Origin: Pseudomonas sp. EpS/L25
GTDB lineage: Bacteria > Pseudomonadota > Gammaproteobacteria > Pseudomonadales > Pseudomonadaceae
Reading direction: 5' to 3'
DNA length: 64,000 nt
NCBI RefSeq assembly: GCF_001512295.1
Contig: NZ_LNUP01000002.1
Location: 746,263-810,262, forward strand
Part shown: piece by piece, positions 42,520 through 54,305 of the stretch
Layout of the letters: the number at the start of each line of letters is the position of its first letter
How positions within the stretch are numbered: the first letter of the stretch is position 1
The notes under the pieces: model-generated
Database searches by the model: none
The model's input: only the letters and a program-made list of their open reading frames with translations
What the model was told of the DNA's origin: nothing
Position numbers and translations under genes: made by a program

Positions 42520-43455
42520 ATGTCTGCCTCTCTCGCTTTCGTCTTTCCCGGCCAGGGTTCCCAAGCCCTGGGCATGCTGGGCGAACTGGCCGCGCACCAT
42601 GCGCTGATCGGCGAAACCTTCGCGGAAGCTTCCGCCGTGCTCGGCTACGATCTCTGGGCGCTGACCCAGCAGGGCCCGCAGGAGTCGCTCAATCGGACCG
42701 ACCGTACCCAGCCCGCCATCCTGACTGCCTCCATCGCGCTGTGGCGGCTGTGGCTGGCCGAGGGGGGCGCCAAGCCTGCCTACGTCGCCGGCCATAGCCT
42801 GGGCGAGTACTCCGCGCTGGTCGCGGCGGGCAGCCTGCCGTTCGCCGACGCGGTACGCCTGGTGGCGCGTCGTGGTGAGCTGATGCAGCAGGCCGTGCCG
42901 GCCGGGCAGGGCGGCATGGCCGCCATCCTCGGCCTGGAAGATGCCCAGGTCCAGGCGGCCTGCGCCGAAGCCGCGCAGGGCGAAGTGGTGAGCGCCGTCA
43001 ATTTCAATGCGCCGGGTCAGGTGGTGATTGCCGGTGCCGCGGCTGCCGTGGAGCGTGCCATCGAAGCCTGCAAGGCGCTGGGCGCCAAGCGCGCCGTCGC
43101 CCTGCCGGTGAGCGTGCCCTCCCACTGCGAACTGATGCGTCCGGCGGCCGAGCGCTTCGCCGAGGACGTGCGTGGCTGTACCTGGACTCAACCGGAGATT
43201 CCGGTGGTGCAGAACGTCAATGCCGGCGTGAACACCGACCTGGCCAGCCTGCAACAGGATCTGTTGGCCCAGCTGTACAGCCCGGTGCGCTGGGTCGAGT
43301 CCGTACAGTACCTGGCCGCCCAGGGCGTCACCCACCTGGTTGAGTGTGGCCCTGGCAAGGTGCTGGCCGGCCTGAACAAGAGATGCGTCAAGGGCGTGGA
43401 AACGCTGGCCCTGGACACCCCCGACGCCTTCGCCGCCGCGCGCGCGGCTTTTTGA
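42520..43455 (+). CDS. fabD: Malonyl-CoA:ACP transacylase
   Basis: The 311-residue enzyme transfers malonyl groups to ACP for fatty-acid elongation. The nucleophile Ser93 lies in GHSLGEYSAL; GQGSQ at 11-15 and the partner His in VPSHCELM are present. It is placed directly after plsX; fabH, found here in E. coli, is absent. Confidence 0.97.
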   Translation: MSASLAFVFPGQGSQALGMLGELAAHHALIGETFAEASAVLGYDLWALTQQGPQESLNRTDRTQPAILTASIALWRLWLAEGGAKPAYVAGHSLGEYSALVAAGSLPFADAVRLVARRGELMQQAVPAGQGGMAAILGLEDAQVQAACAEAAQGEVVSAVNFNAPGQVVIAGAAAAVERAIEACKALGAKRAVALPVSVPSHCELMRPAAERFAEDVRGCTWTQPEIPVVQNVNAGVNTDLASLQQDLLAQLYSPVRWVESVQYLAAQGVTHLVECGPGKVLAGLNKRCVKGVETLALDTPDAFAAARAAF

Positions 43456-43470
43456 ATCGAGGAAAACGAG

Positions 43471-44214
43471 ATGAGTCTGCAAGGTAAGGTCGCCCTGGTC
43501 ACGGGCGCCACCCGTGGTATCGGTCAAGCCATCGCCCTGGAACTGGGTCGGCTCGGCGCCACCGTGATCGGCACCGCGACCAGCGAGGCGGGCGCCCAGC
43601 GCATCGCCGAGTCGCTCAAGGCCAACGGCATCGAAGGCACCGGGCTGGTGCTCAACGTGTCCGACAGCGCCTCCGTCGCGGCCGCCCTCGAGCAGGTCCA
43701 GGCGCAGTTCGGCGCGCCGTCGATCCTGGTCAACAATGCCGGTATCACCCGCGACAACCTGATGCTGCGGATGAAGGACGATGAGTGGTTCGATGTGATC
43801 GATACCAATCTCAACAGTCTGTTCCGCCTGTCCAAGGCCGTGCTCAAGGGCATGACCAAGGGCCGCTGGGGTCGCATCGTCAGCATCGGCTCGGTGGTTG
43901 GGGCCATGGGCAACGCCGGTCAGGCCAACTACGCTGCCGCCAAGGCCGGTCTCGAGGGCTTCACCCGGGCCTTGGCCCGCGAGGTGGGTTCGCGCAACAT
44001 CACCGTCAACGCGGTGGCCCCTGGCTTCATCGACACCGACATGACCCGTGAGCTGCCGGAAGCCCAGCGCGAAGCGCTGTTGACCCAGATTCCTGCCGGT
44101 CGCCTCGGGCAGGCCGACGAAATCGCCAAGGTGGTCGGCTTCCTGGCGGGTGAGGGGGCGGCCTATGTGACTGGCGCCACGATCCCCGTGAACGGCGGAA
44201 TGTACATGAGCTGA
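43471..44214 (+). CDS. fabG: 3-oxoacyl-ACP reductase
   Basis: The 247-residue short-chain dehydrogenase has TGATRGIG (NADPH site), NNAGITRD, and catalytic Ser141, Tyr154 and Lys158 (QANYAAAKAG). It reduces 3-ketoacyl-ACP in the elongation cycle. GAGGAAAACGAG supplies the ribosome-binding site 15 bp after fabD. Confidence 0.97.
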   Translation: MSLQGKVALVTGATRGIGQAIALELGRLGATVIGTATSEAGAQRIAESLKANGIEGTGLVLNVSDSASVAAALEQVQAQFGAPSILVNNAGITRDNLMLRMKDDEWFDVIDTNLNSLFRLSKAVLKGMTKGRWGRIVSIGSVVGAMGNAGQANYAAAKAGLEGFTRALAREVGSRNITVNAVAPGFIDTDMTRELPEAQREALLTQIPAGRLGQADEIAKVVGFLAGEGAAYVTGATIPVNGGMYMS

Positions 44215-44381
44215 CCGGCGTTACCCCCGCGCGGCTATTGCGCTAAGCTGGTAAACTGTCGGACCAGCAATGGCCGCGCATACGTCTTGATGTCGCGTCA
44301 GCTTGAAATACGGAAATCCCTTTCTATACACTTACGCGCAATCCGTTGTGCGGATTTTTCCTTTAGGAGTGAGAACACGGT

Positions 44382-44618
44382 ATGAGCACCATCGAAGAAC
44401 GCGTTAAGAAGATCGTCGCTGAGCAGCTCGGCGTGAAGGAAGAGGAAGTTACCAACAGCGCTTCCTTCGTCGAGGATCTGGGCGCCGACTCCCTTGACAC
44501 CGTCGAACTGGTGATGGCTCTGGAAGAGGAATTCGAGACCGAAATCCCGGACGAGCAGGCTGAGAAGATCACCACCGTCCAGGAAGCTATCGACTACATC
44601 GTTGCTCACCAGCAATAA
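44382..44618 (+). CDS. acpP: Acyl carrier protein
   Basis: The 78-residue acidic protein carries the 4'-phosphopantetheine on Ser37 ([18 protein letters not shown]). It has its own 167-bp upstream region and a strong TTTAGGAGTGAGAACAC ribosome-binding site, as expected for one of the most abundant proteins. It is followed by an intrinsic terminator. Confidence 0.98.
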   Translation: MSTIEERVKKIVAEQLGVKEEEVTNSASFVEDLGADSLDTVELVMALEEEFETEIPDEQAEKITTVQEAIDYIVAHQQ

Positions 44619-44638
44619 GTAGTCGCCAGTTTCGGACA

Positions 44639-44679
44639 TAAAAAGCCGCACGTCCTGTAGGGCGTGCGGCTTTTCTTTA
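44639..44679 (+). terminator. Intrinsic terminator of acpP
   Basis: AAAAGCCGCACG, a loop of about 10 bases and CGTGCGGCTTTTCTTT; strong 12-bp stem with T-rich tail 20 bp after acpP. It likely reduces read-through into fabF. Confidence 0.88.
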
Positions 44680-44755
44680 GGTCCAGGGTTCAACTCGTTG
44701 GAATCGGCTTTTTTCAAGAGGGGTGGCCGCCCCGGAAGGACAAGAGGAGTTGGGT

Positions 44756-46000
44756 GTGTCGCGTAGACGTGTCGTGATCACGGGTATGGGCATGGTATCG
44801 CCGCTTGGCGCGGACGTAGCCAGCAGCTGGGAAGGCATCCTTGCCGGCCGCAGTGGCATTGCGCCGATCGAGCATATGGACGTCTCTGCCTTCAGCACGC
44901 GGATCGGCGGATCGGTCAAGGGATTCGACGTGGAGCAGTATCTGTCCGCGAAGGAAGCCCGCAAGCTGGATCTGTTCATCCAATACGGTCTCGCTGCCAG
45001 CTTCCAGGCCATGCGTGACAGCGGCATCGAAGTCAACGAAGCCAATCGCGAACGCATCGGCGTCGCCATGGGTTCGGGCATCGGTGGCCTGACCAACATC
45101 GAGACGAATTGCCAGTCGCTGCTCGAACAGGGTCCACGCCGCATTTCTCCCTTTTTCGTACCGGGCTCCATCATCAACATGGTGTCCGGTTTCCTGTCGA
45201 TCCACCTGGGTCTGCAGGGTCCCAACTATGCCATCGCCACCGCCTGTACCACGGCGACGCACTGCATCGGCATGGCTGCGCGCAACATCGCCTACGGTGA
45301 AGCCGATGTAATGGTGGCCGGCGGTTCGGAAATGGCGACCTCGGGGCTGGGGCTGGGGGGCTTCGGTGCCGCCCGCGCCCTGTCGACCCGCAATGACGAT
45401 CCGACCCGCGCCAGCCGTCCCTGGGATCGCGACCGTGACGGTTTCGTGCTGTCCGACGGCGCCGGTGCCCTGGTGCTGGAAGAGTACGAGTACGCCAAGG
45501 CGCGTGGTGCCCGCATCTATGCCGAGCTGATCGGCTTCGGCATGAGCGCGGACGCCTTCCACATGACTGCACCGCCGGAAGACGGTGCCGGCGCTGCCCG
45601 CTGCATGAGAGCGACCCTCAAGGATGCCGGTATCGCGCCCGAAGCGGTCGACTATGTCAACGCCCACGGCACCTCCACGCCGGCGGGTGACCTGGCCGAA
45701 GTGGCTGCCCTCAAGCAGGTGTTCGGCGACCAGGCCAGACGCCTGAGCGTGAGCTCCACCAAGTCCATGACCGGTCACCTGCTGGGTGCCGCGGGTGCGG
45801 TGGAAGCCATCTTCACGGTGCTCGCCCTGCGCGACCAGGTGGCACCGCCCACCATCAACCTGGACAATCCCAGCGACGGCTGCGATCTGGACTTCGTGCC
45901 CCATGAGGCGCGGCAGCGGCCCATTGAAGTGGCCCTGTCCAACTCGTTCGGCTTTGGTGGCACCAACGGCAGTCTGGTGTTCCGGCGTTTCCACGCTTGA
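44756..46000 (+). CDS. fabF: 3-oxoacyl-ACP synthase II
   Basis: The 414-residue condensing enzyme has the Cys-His-His triad in [20 protein letters not shown] and [13 protein letters not shown]. The GTG start at 44756 is preceded by AAGAGGAG and begins [17 protein letters not shown]. It elongates palmitoleate to cis-vaccenate and so tunes membrane fluidity. pabC overlaps its stop. Confidence 0.96.
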   Translation: MSRRRVVITGMGMVSPLGADVASSWEGILAGRSGIAPIEHMDVSAFSTRIGGSVKGFDVEQYLSAKEARKLDLFIQYGLAASFQAMRDSGIEVNEANRERIGVAMGSGIGGLTNIETNCQSLLEQGPRRISPFFVPGSIINMVSGFLSIHLGLQGPNYAIATACTTATHCIGMAARNIAYGEADVMVAGGSEMATSGLGLGGFGAARALSTRNDDPTRASRPWDRDRDGFVLSDGAGALVLEEYEYAKARGARIYAELIGFGMSADAFHMTAPPEDGAGAARCMRATLKDAGIAPEAVDYVNAHGTSTPAGDLAEVAALKQVFGDQARRLSVSSTKSMTGHLLGAAGAVEAIFTVLALRDQVAPPTINLDNPSDGCDLDFVPHEARQRPIEVALSNSFGFGGTNGSLVFRRFHA

Positions 46001-46812
46001 TCCAGGACTGGCTCAACGGCCAGCCGCTGGGTGCCGGTCTGCAGCGCGACCGGGGTCTGGCCTATGGCGATGGGCTGTTCGAGACCATCGCTGTGTGCCG
46101 GGGCCAGCCCCGGCTGCTGGAGCGCCATCTGCAGCGGCTGGCCGCGGGATGCCAACGGCTGTGTATTCCCTGCGACATCGTCCAACTGGACGCCGAGATC
46201 CGCGCCTACGCGGCGCTGCTGGGGGAGGGCGTCGCCAAGTTGCTGCTCACCCGCGGTGATGGCTTGCGTGGTTACGCCCCGCCGGCCGAGCCCGAGGTGC
46301 GACGGCTGTTGCTGGCCTCGCCCGTGCCGGCCTATCCCGCGGCCCATGCGAACGAAGGCATCGCCCTCTATCCCTGCTCGACGCGCCTGGCCCATCAGCC
46401 GCTGCTGGCCGGGCTCAAGCACCTCAATCGGCTCGAACAGGTACTGGCCCGCGCCGAGTGGCGCGGTACCGGCTATGCCGAGGGTCTGATGCTGGACCAG
46501 GAGGGCCGACCGATCGAAGGCGTGTTCAGCAACCTGTTCCTGGTCCACGCCGGCCGGCTGCTGACTCCGGCGCTCGACCGCTGTGGCGTGGCTGGGGTGA
46601 TGCGCGGTCTGATCCTGGACATCGCCGCTCGGGAAGGCCTCGGGGCCGAGATCCTGCCGGTCTCCCTGGACGATCTGGTACAGGCCGATGAAGTTTTCCT
46701 GTGCAACAGCCAGTTCGGTATCTGGCCCGTGCGCCGGTACGCAGCCGCGAACTGGTCCGTGGGGCCGCTGACCCGTAAACTGCAAGGTTCGATAAACGAG
46801 ATTCTGGAATAG
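45997..46812 (+). CDS. pabC: Aminodeoxychorismate lyase
   Basis: The 271-residue fold-type IV PLP enzyme forms p-aminobenzoate for folate. The PLP Lys is in [16 protein letters not shown], and the end of the active site shows [14 protein letters not shown]. It starts with TTG in a TTGA overlap with the fabF stop, implying translational coupling. Confidence 0.92.
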   Translation: MIQDWLNGQPLGAGLQRDRGLAYGDGLFETIAVCRGQPRLLERHLQRLAAGCQRLCIPCDIVQLDAEIRAYAALLGEGVAKLLLTRGDGLRGYAPPAEPEVRRLLLASPVPAYPAAHANEGIALYPCSTRLAHQPLLAGLKHLNRLEQVLARAEWRGTGYAEGLMLDQEGRPIEGVFSNLFLVHAGRLLTPALDRCGVAGVMRGLILDIAAREGLGAEILPVSLDDLVQADEVFLCNSQFGIWPVRRYAAANWSVGPLTRKLQGSINEILE

Positions 46813-46815
46813 CCG

Positions 46816-49485
<2,670 letters not shown>

Positions 49486-49524
49486 CGATCCGCTCGCCCG
49501 TATCGCCCGTCTCGAGAGAACTTC

Positions 49525-49881
49525 ATGAGTTTGCCGCAGAACCTGAGTCCGCGTAATGGCATCCTGTCGCTCACCATCAAGGACAAGTCGGTGCTCTACG
49601 CCGCCTACATGCCCTTCATCCGCAACGGTGGCCTGTTCATCCCGACCGGCAAGACCTACAAGCTGGGCGACGAGGTCTTCATGTTGCTGAACCTGATGGA
49701 CGAACCGGACAAGATCCCGGTCGCCGGCAAGGTGGTGTGGATCACGCCCAAGGGCGCTCAGGGCAATCGGGCGGCCGGTGTCGGCGTCCAGTTCAACGAT
49801 GGCGACAACACGGCACGCAACAAGATAGAAACCTATCTGGCCGGCTCCCTGAAGTCGGACCGTCCCACCCATACCATGTGA
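49525..49881 (+). CDS. pilZ: Type IV pilus assembly protein PilZ
   Basis: The 118-residue PilZ-domain protein is required for type IV pilus biogenesis. It lacks the RxxxR motif needed to bind c-di-GMP, as in the founding PA2960 protein, and keeps AGKVVWITPKGAQGNRAAGVGVQF. It lies between holB and tatD, its classical position. Confidence 0.95.
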   Translation: MSLPQNLSPRNGILSLTIKDKSVLYAAYMPFIRNGGLFIPTGKTYKLGDEVFMLLNLMDEPDKIPVAGKVVWITPKGAQGNRAAGVGVQFNDGDNTARNKIETYLAGSLKSDRPTHTM

Positions 49882-49938
49882 TCAGCCGCCGTCCCGTTCG
49901 GGGCGGGGACGTTCTCTGTGATTCAAGGCTAGTTTCCC

Positions 49939-50721
49939 GTGCATTTCGTCGACTCCCACTGTCACCTGGATCGACTCGATCTTTCCCTTCACGATGGCTC
50001 CCTGGACGCAGCGCTGGACGCAGCGCGCGCCCGTGGCGTCAGCCAGTTCCTCTGCATCGGCGTCGATGCCAACAACGCGCCCACCGTGCAGGCCCTGGCC
50101 GAGCGGTATGCCGATGTCCATTGCGCGGTGGGTATCCACCCGCTGGATGCCGCCCAGGGCAGCCCCATCGATCTCGACTGGCTGCTGGAGCGACTGGCTC
50201 ATCCCCGCGTTGCCGCCATCGGCGAGACCGGACTCGACTACCACTACCAACCGGATACCGCCGAGATCCAGCAGCGCTCCTTCGCCCTGCACCTCGAAGC
50301 GGCTCGGCGCACGGCGCTGCCCCTGGTGATCCACACCCGCGAGGCGCGGGCCGATACCCTGGCGATGCTGGCCGCCGCCGAGCTACCTGGCGCCGGGGTA
50401 CTGCACTGCTTCACCGAGGACTGGGCGACGGCTAAGGCGGCGCTGGACCTAGGCTTCTACATCTCCTTCTCGGGCATCCTGACCTTCCGCAACGCCGCCG
50501 AGTTGCGCGAGGTGGCGCGCCAGGTGCCGGCCGATCGCCTGCTGGTGGAAACGGATTCACCTTACCTGGCGCCCGTGCCGCATCGGGGCAAGGCCAACCT
50601 GCCGCAATTCGTGGTGGAGGTGGCCCAGTGTCTGGCCGACGTCCGCGGCGTCACCCTCGAGACCCTCGCCGAGCAGACCACCGCCAACTTTCGTCGGCTG
50701 TTTCCCCGCGCGTCGCTCTAG
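49939..50721 (+). CDS. tatD: TatD-family metal-dependent DNase
   Basis: The 260-residue TIM-barrel hydrolase has metal ligands in FVDSHCHLD, GETGLDYHY, VIHTREA, LHCFTED and ETDSPYLAP. TatD proteins are 3'-5' exonucleases involved in DNA repair and quality control. The GTG start begins the conserved HFVDSHCH motif. It ends the rluC-to-tatD gene run. Confidence 0.94.
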   Translation: MHFVDSHCHLDRLDLSLHDGSLDAALDAARARGVSQFLCIGVDANNAPTVQALAERYADVHCAVGIHPLDAAQGSPIDLDWLLERLAHPRVAAIGETGLDYHYQPDTAEIQQRSFALHLEAARRTALPLVIHTREARADTLAMLAAAELPGAGVLHCFTEDWATAKAALDLGFYISFSGILTFRNAAELREVARQVPADRLLVETDSPYLAPVPHRGKANLPQFVVEVAQCLADVRGVTLETLAEQTTANFRRLFPRASL

Positions 50722-50723
50722 GC

Positions 50724-50763
50724 AAAAAAATGGCCCGGGTATCCTGGGATACCCGGGCCGGAC
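50724..50763. terminator. Hairpin terminator between tatD and the aminotransferase
   Basis: GGCCCGGGTATCC and GGATACCCGGGCC form a 13-bp perfect stem with a 3-base loop. The A-run lies on the left, so the U-tract forms on the minus-strand transcript; it probably serves the aminotransferase gene mainly and also tatD. Confidence 0.75.
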
Positions 50764-50938
50764 CAACGGTTCACCTAGACGGAGAGCCGCCTCCCTGGCT
50801 CGCGCCGCGGGGGTCGGCGCGACCAGTCACCTGAGTATTGGTCAGCCTGGGCAAAGGTCCAGTCTTGACTGGACATTTTTTAAACAGTTTTGGAATAGCC
50901 CTGCCGCGACACTGGCTATCTCGTGCCTTTCGGCCCGT

Positions 50939-52069
50939 TCAGAAGCGGGCCAGGGCCCGGATCAGGTCCAGCGTCTGCTCCAGTACAGGCTCGCTGGTGT
51001 AGAAATGCGGCGACAGTCGGATGCCCGGTCCGCGCTGGGCGCAGATGACATCGGCGGTCTTCAGGCGCTCGAACAGCTGGCGGTTGTCCCAGCCTTCGAG
51101 GGAGAAGGTGAGGATGCCGGAGCGTCGTGCTTCGTCCACCGGCGAGTGCAGCACCGCGCCAGGCAGTGCGCGGATGTCGCTGTCCAGCAATTCGACCCGT
51201 GCTAGTAGCTCCTGGCCTATCTGGGTCATGCCGGCATCTTCCAGCAGCGACAGGCTGGCCTCCAGCGCCACCGCTCCAAGCATGTTGGGGCTGCCGCATT
51301 CGAAGCGCATGGCCGTCTTCGCCGGTTGCCAGTCGCGCTGGCTGTAGTCACCGGCGTTATCCAGCATGTGCCAGCCGTATTCGTGCAACTGCAGTTGTTC
51401 GCGCAGGTCGGCGCGGCAGTAGAAGACGCCCAGCCCTTCCGGGCCGAGCATCCACTTGTGGCCGTCGGCCATGGCGAAGGCGCAGTTGCAGGCCTGGACG
51501 TCGAAGGGCAGGGCACCCAGCTGCTGGATGGCGTCGACGCACAGCAGCACGCCCCTGGCCTCGCAGCCCTGGCCAAGGGCGGGCAGGTCCAGGCGCAGGC
51601 CGCTGGCGTATTGCACGGCGCTGATGGCCATCAGGCGGGTCCGCGGGCCGCAGGCCGCCAGCAGGTTGGCTTCGGGCGTTTCCCCCAGGGTGACCTCCAC
51701 CACCTCGACGCCGAAGCGCGCCAGGGCCTCCCAGACGATCCGGTTGGACGGGAATTCCTCGTCGCTGATCACCACCTGGTCGCCGCTCTGCCAGTCCAGG
51801 CCGAAGGCGACGAAGGAGAGCGCTTCGGAGGTATTCTTCACCAGGGCGATGTCGCTGCTCGCCGGGGCATTGAGCAGGCGTGTCAGGCGCTCGCGCAGGC
51901 GCTGTTCCAGCCCAAGCCAGGTCGGATAGTTGCGCGCGCCGTACTGGCAGTTCTCGGCGGCGAACTCGGTGACGGCCTGGGCCGCGCGCTTGGGCCAGGG
52001 CGCCACGGCCGCATGATTGAGGTAGCGCATGGCATACGCCTGGGGGAACTCGTGCTTCCAGGAAGACAT
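50939..52069 (-). CDS. Class-V aminotransferase / cysteine-desulfurase-like protein
   Basis: The 376-residue PLP fold-type I enzyme of class V has the PLP Lys in FAMADGHKWMLGPEGLGVFYC. The N-terminal NHAAVAPWP, GLRLDLPALGQ and CSPN-like region (CGSPNMLGAVALEA) resemble CsdA/kynureninase-like isopenicillin-epimerase-type proteins. No persulfide Cys is obvious, so desulfurase activity is doubtful. It interrupts the order tatD-TetR-DUF1285 known from P. aeruginosa. ATG 52069 is chosen because it starts the conserved region. Confidence 0.8.
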   Translation of the reverse strand: MSSWKHEFPQAYAMRYLNHAAVAPWPKRAAQAVTEFAAENCQYGARNYPTWLGLEQRLRERLTRLLNAPASSDIALVKNTSEALSFVAFGLDWQSGDQVVISDEEFPSNRIVWEALARFGVEVVEVTLGETPEANLLAACGPRTRLMAISAVQYASGLRLDLPALGQGCEARGVLLCVDAIQQLGALPFDVQACNCAFAMADGHKWMLGPEGLGVFYCRADLREQLQLHEYGWHMLDNAGDYSQRDWQPAKTAMRFECGSPNMLGAVALEASLSLLEDAGMTQIGQELLARVELLDSDIRALPGAVLHSPVDEARRSGILTFSLEGWDNRQLFERLKTADVICAQRGPGIRLSPHFYTSEPVLEQTLDLIRALARF

Positions 52070-52238
52070 TGACTCGATCCGTACAATCTGGGTGTGATGG
52101 GGCATAATAAGGGGCGCGCCGGCGCTGTTCACCGATCCCGTCGGTCGAGCTCGCCCAAGGTGTGACGAAGTGCCGGTAAGCCGAGGGGTAGCCGGTGGTT
52201 CGAGGCCCTATCCCTTTGAAAACAACAAGTGGGCTGCT

Positions 52239-52880
52239 ATGCAGAAAGAATCCCGCAAGGTCCGCGAGTTCCGTCGCCGTGAGCAGGAAATTCTCGATAC
52301 CGCGCTGCAACTCTTCCTCAGTGAAGGTGAAGACAGCGTCACCGTCGAAATGATCGCCGAGGCCGTCGGCATCGGCAAAGGTACCATCTACAAGCACTTC
52401 AACTCGAAGGCCGAGATCTATCTGCGGCTGATGCTGGATTACGAAAGGGACCTGGCCGAGCTGTTCCAGTCGGACAACGTCGCCCGTGATCGCGAGGCGC
52501 TCTCCCGCGCCTATTTCGAGTTCCGCATGAGCGATCCGCAGCGCTACCGGCTGTTCGACCGGCTCGAGGAAAAGGTGGTCAAGACGCGCCAGGTGCCCGA
52601 GTTGGTCGAGCAACTGCATAGCATCCGTACCTCCAACTTCCAGCGGCTGACCAGCCTGATCGAAGGGCGAATCGACGAAGGCAAGCTGGAAGACGTGCCC
52701 CCCTATTTCCACTACTGCGCCGCCTGGGCGCTGGTGCACGGCGCCGTGGCCCTTTACCATTCGCCCTTCTGGCGCGACGTGCTGGAGGATCAGGAAGGTT
52801 TTTTCCAGTTCCTCATGGACATCGGCGTGCGCATGGGCAACCGCCGCAAGCGAGACGTCGAAACGCCTGTCCGATCCTAG
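52239..52880 (+). CDS. TetR-family transcriptional regulator (PA2957-like)
   Basis: The 213-residue TetR repressor has its helix-turn-helix at about 32-62 (SVTVEMIAEAVGIGKGTIYKHFNSKAEIY) and a helical C-terminal domain with FHYCAAWALVHGAVALY. It corresponds in position to PA2957. Its stop codon TAG (52878-52880) is also the left insertion point of a 161-bp mobile repeat: TA is target duplication, G is the first base of the element. Confidence 0.9.
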   Translation: MQKESRKVREFRRREQEILDTALQLFLSEGEDSVTVEMIAEAVGIGKGTIYKHFNSKAEIYLRLMLDYERDLAELFQSDNVARDREALSRAYFEFRMSDPQRYRLFDRLEEKVVKTRQVPELVEQLHSIRTSNFQRLTSLIEGRIDEGKLEDVPPYFHYCAAWALVHGAVALYHSPFWRDVLEDQEGFFQFLMDIGVRMGNRRKRDVETPVRS

Positions 52881-53040
52881 TGTGGTGTTTCAGAAGTTCG
52901 CGCAAGAATTGGCGAGTGATTTTTGGGTCCTGGCTAGGCGCCGAGACGAGTCATAGCAGGGCTATGGCGAGGAGTGGCAACACCGCCAGGGCCGAAAAAG
53001 CGCCGCCAAAATTGTGTAGATAACTTCTGAAACACCGCAC
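52880..53040 (+). mobile_element. Family I MITE-like element, copy 1 (161 bp)
   Basis: 161 bp, bounded by TA (52878-52879) and TA (53041-53042). The ends are GTGTGGTGTTTCAGAAGTT and its near-complement AACTTCTGAAACACCGCAC. The TA duplication inside CTAG is the hallmark of IS630/Tc1-mariner transposons, so this is probably mobilised by such a transposase. The same sequence in opposite orientation lies at 54920-55080. It encodes no transposase. Confidence 0.85.
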
Positions 53041-53042
53041 TA

Positions 53043-53200
53043 GGCTCTATACGAAAAAGTCGCCGAGCGAAGGTCAGGCGAGGCGAAAAAGGCTGAGGAA
53101 GCGGATCGGACCCGCGCTCGGGTTTACAAGCGGTAAATGAGCATTCCGAAGCCTTTTTCAACGACGCATCACTGAGCGCAGACACTTTTCGTGCAGAGCC
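53043..53200 (+). repeat. Chimaeric element: family II core with IS5-type ends (copy E)
   Basis: This 158-bp element has ends GGCTCTATACGAAAAAGTC and GACACTTTTCGTGCAGAGCC. These match the end of the IS5-like element at 1-130 and not the GAGCCTGTTC ends of family II. The interior (about 53083-53163) nevertheless is the family II core (GCTGAGGAAGCGGA, the TCGGACCCGCGCTCGGG insert, TTTACAAGCGGTAAA, TGAGCATTCCG). It begins directly at the right TA of the 161-bp element. Confidence 0.75.
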
Positions 53201-53266
53201 AGGGTCCGATAGAGGCGAGGGACGCCGATCAATCCCTTTTCTCTCGTAGCAGTGGAGTCCCCAACG

Positions 53267-54235
53267 ATGATCGTCGACCGCCAGGGTAGGGCGTTTCGCA
53301 ACCTGCGGATCAGCCTCACGGCGGCCTGCAACTATGCCTGTACGTATTGCGTGCCCAACGGCAAGCGACTGGTGGCCGCGCAGGACGAACTCAGCGCCGA
53401 AACCATGGCCCGTGGCGTGGAATACCTCATCGATGCCGCGGGCATCGAGCGTCTACGCATCACCGGCGGCGAGCCCCTGGTAACGCCGCGCCTGGAGCCC
53501 TTTCTCGCCCGCGTTTCCCAGCTCGGTCTCAAGGACATCAGCCTGACCACCAACGGCCAGTTGCTGCCGCGCAAGCTGGACTTCCTCATCGACCATGGCA
53601 TCCGCCGGCTGAACGTGTCCTTGGACACCCTCGACGCCGAGGCCTTCCCGCGCCTGGCGCGCGGTGGCGATCTGGCGACGGTGCTGGCCGGCCTCGAGGC
53701 GGCCCATGCCGCCGGCCTGAAGATCAAGCTCAACATGGTGCCGCTGCGCGGGCAGAATCTCGACCAGGTCCTGCCGTTGCTGGACTATTGCCTGGAACGT
53801 GGCTTCGAACTCAGGTTCATCGAGCTGATGCGCATGGGACACCTGGCGAAGGATCCCAGGACCTTCAACAACCAGCTGGTGCCCCTGGCCGAGTTGCTGG
53901 ACATCATCGGTTCGCGCCATGCCTATGTGCAGGCCGATGCGCCCGTGGATTCCACCGCCCTGCGCTACCGCGTGGAAGGCGGTGGTCACTTCGGCATCAT
54001 CGCCAACGAGAGCGTACCCTTTTGCCGTACCTGCTCGCGGCTGCGCCTGTCGTCCACCGGCTGGCTGCACGGCTGCCTGTCGTCGAGCAACCGCCACTAC
54101 GTCGGCGACCTGCTGGACAAGCCGCGCCACCTGGCCCTGCCAGCGCTGCAGCGGCTGTTGGTCAAGGCACTTGGCGACAAGCAGGAGGTGGCCTTTTCCG
54201 GTGGGGTGACGGTGATGAAGATCATCGGTGGCTGA
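53267..54235 (+). CDS. moaA: GTP 3',8-cyclase (MoaA)
   Basis: The 322-residue radical-SAM enzyme starts molybdenum cofactor synthesis. N-terminal [4Fe-4S] cysteines are Cys21, Cys25 and Cys28 (CNYACTYC). The C-terminal cluster is in FCRTCSRLRLSSTGWLHGC, and the essential C-terminal GG is present (MKIIGG). The start ATG 53267 follows GGAG. No other moa/mog/moe gene is nearby; a molybdoenzyme is encoded at 13.8 kb. The gene lies between two copies of a mobile repeat and is a probable accessory insertion, or a second moaA copy. Confidence 0.9.
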   Translation: MIVDRQGRAFRNLRISLTAACNYACTYCVPNGKRLVAAQDELSAETMARGVEYLIDAAGIERLRITGGEPLVTPRLEPFLARVSQLGLKDISLTTNGQLLPRKLDFLIDHGIRRLNVSLDTLDAEAFPRLARGGDLATVLAGLEAAHAAGLKIKLNMVPLRGQNLDQVLPLLDYCLERGFELRFIELMRMGHLAKDPRTFNNQLVPLAELLDIIGSRHAYVQADAPVDSTALRYRVEGGGHFGIIANESVPFCRTCSRLRLSSTGWLHGCLSSSNRHYVGDLLDKPRHLALPALQRLLVKALGDKQEVAFSGGVTVMKIIGG

Positions 54236-54305
54236 TAGCTGGCGCGAAAGCTGCTAAGGCCCCTGTATTGACGGCATCTTGGCGCCGGACAGGGGCTCTG
54301 TTTCC

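Noticed and set aside
52934-53185. Short frames sharing a KPERGSDPLPQ-like peptide here and at 63045-63245
   Set aside because: The shared peptide is the translation of the family II repeat core, not a gene; it would create false ORFan families.
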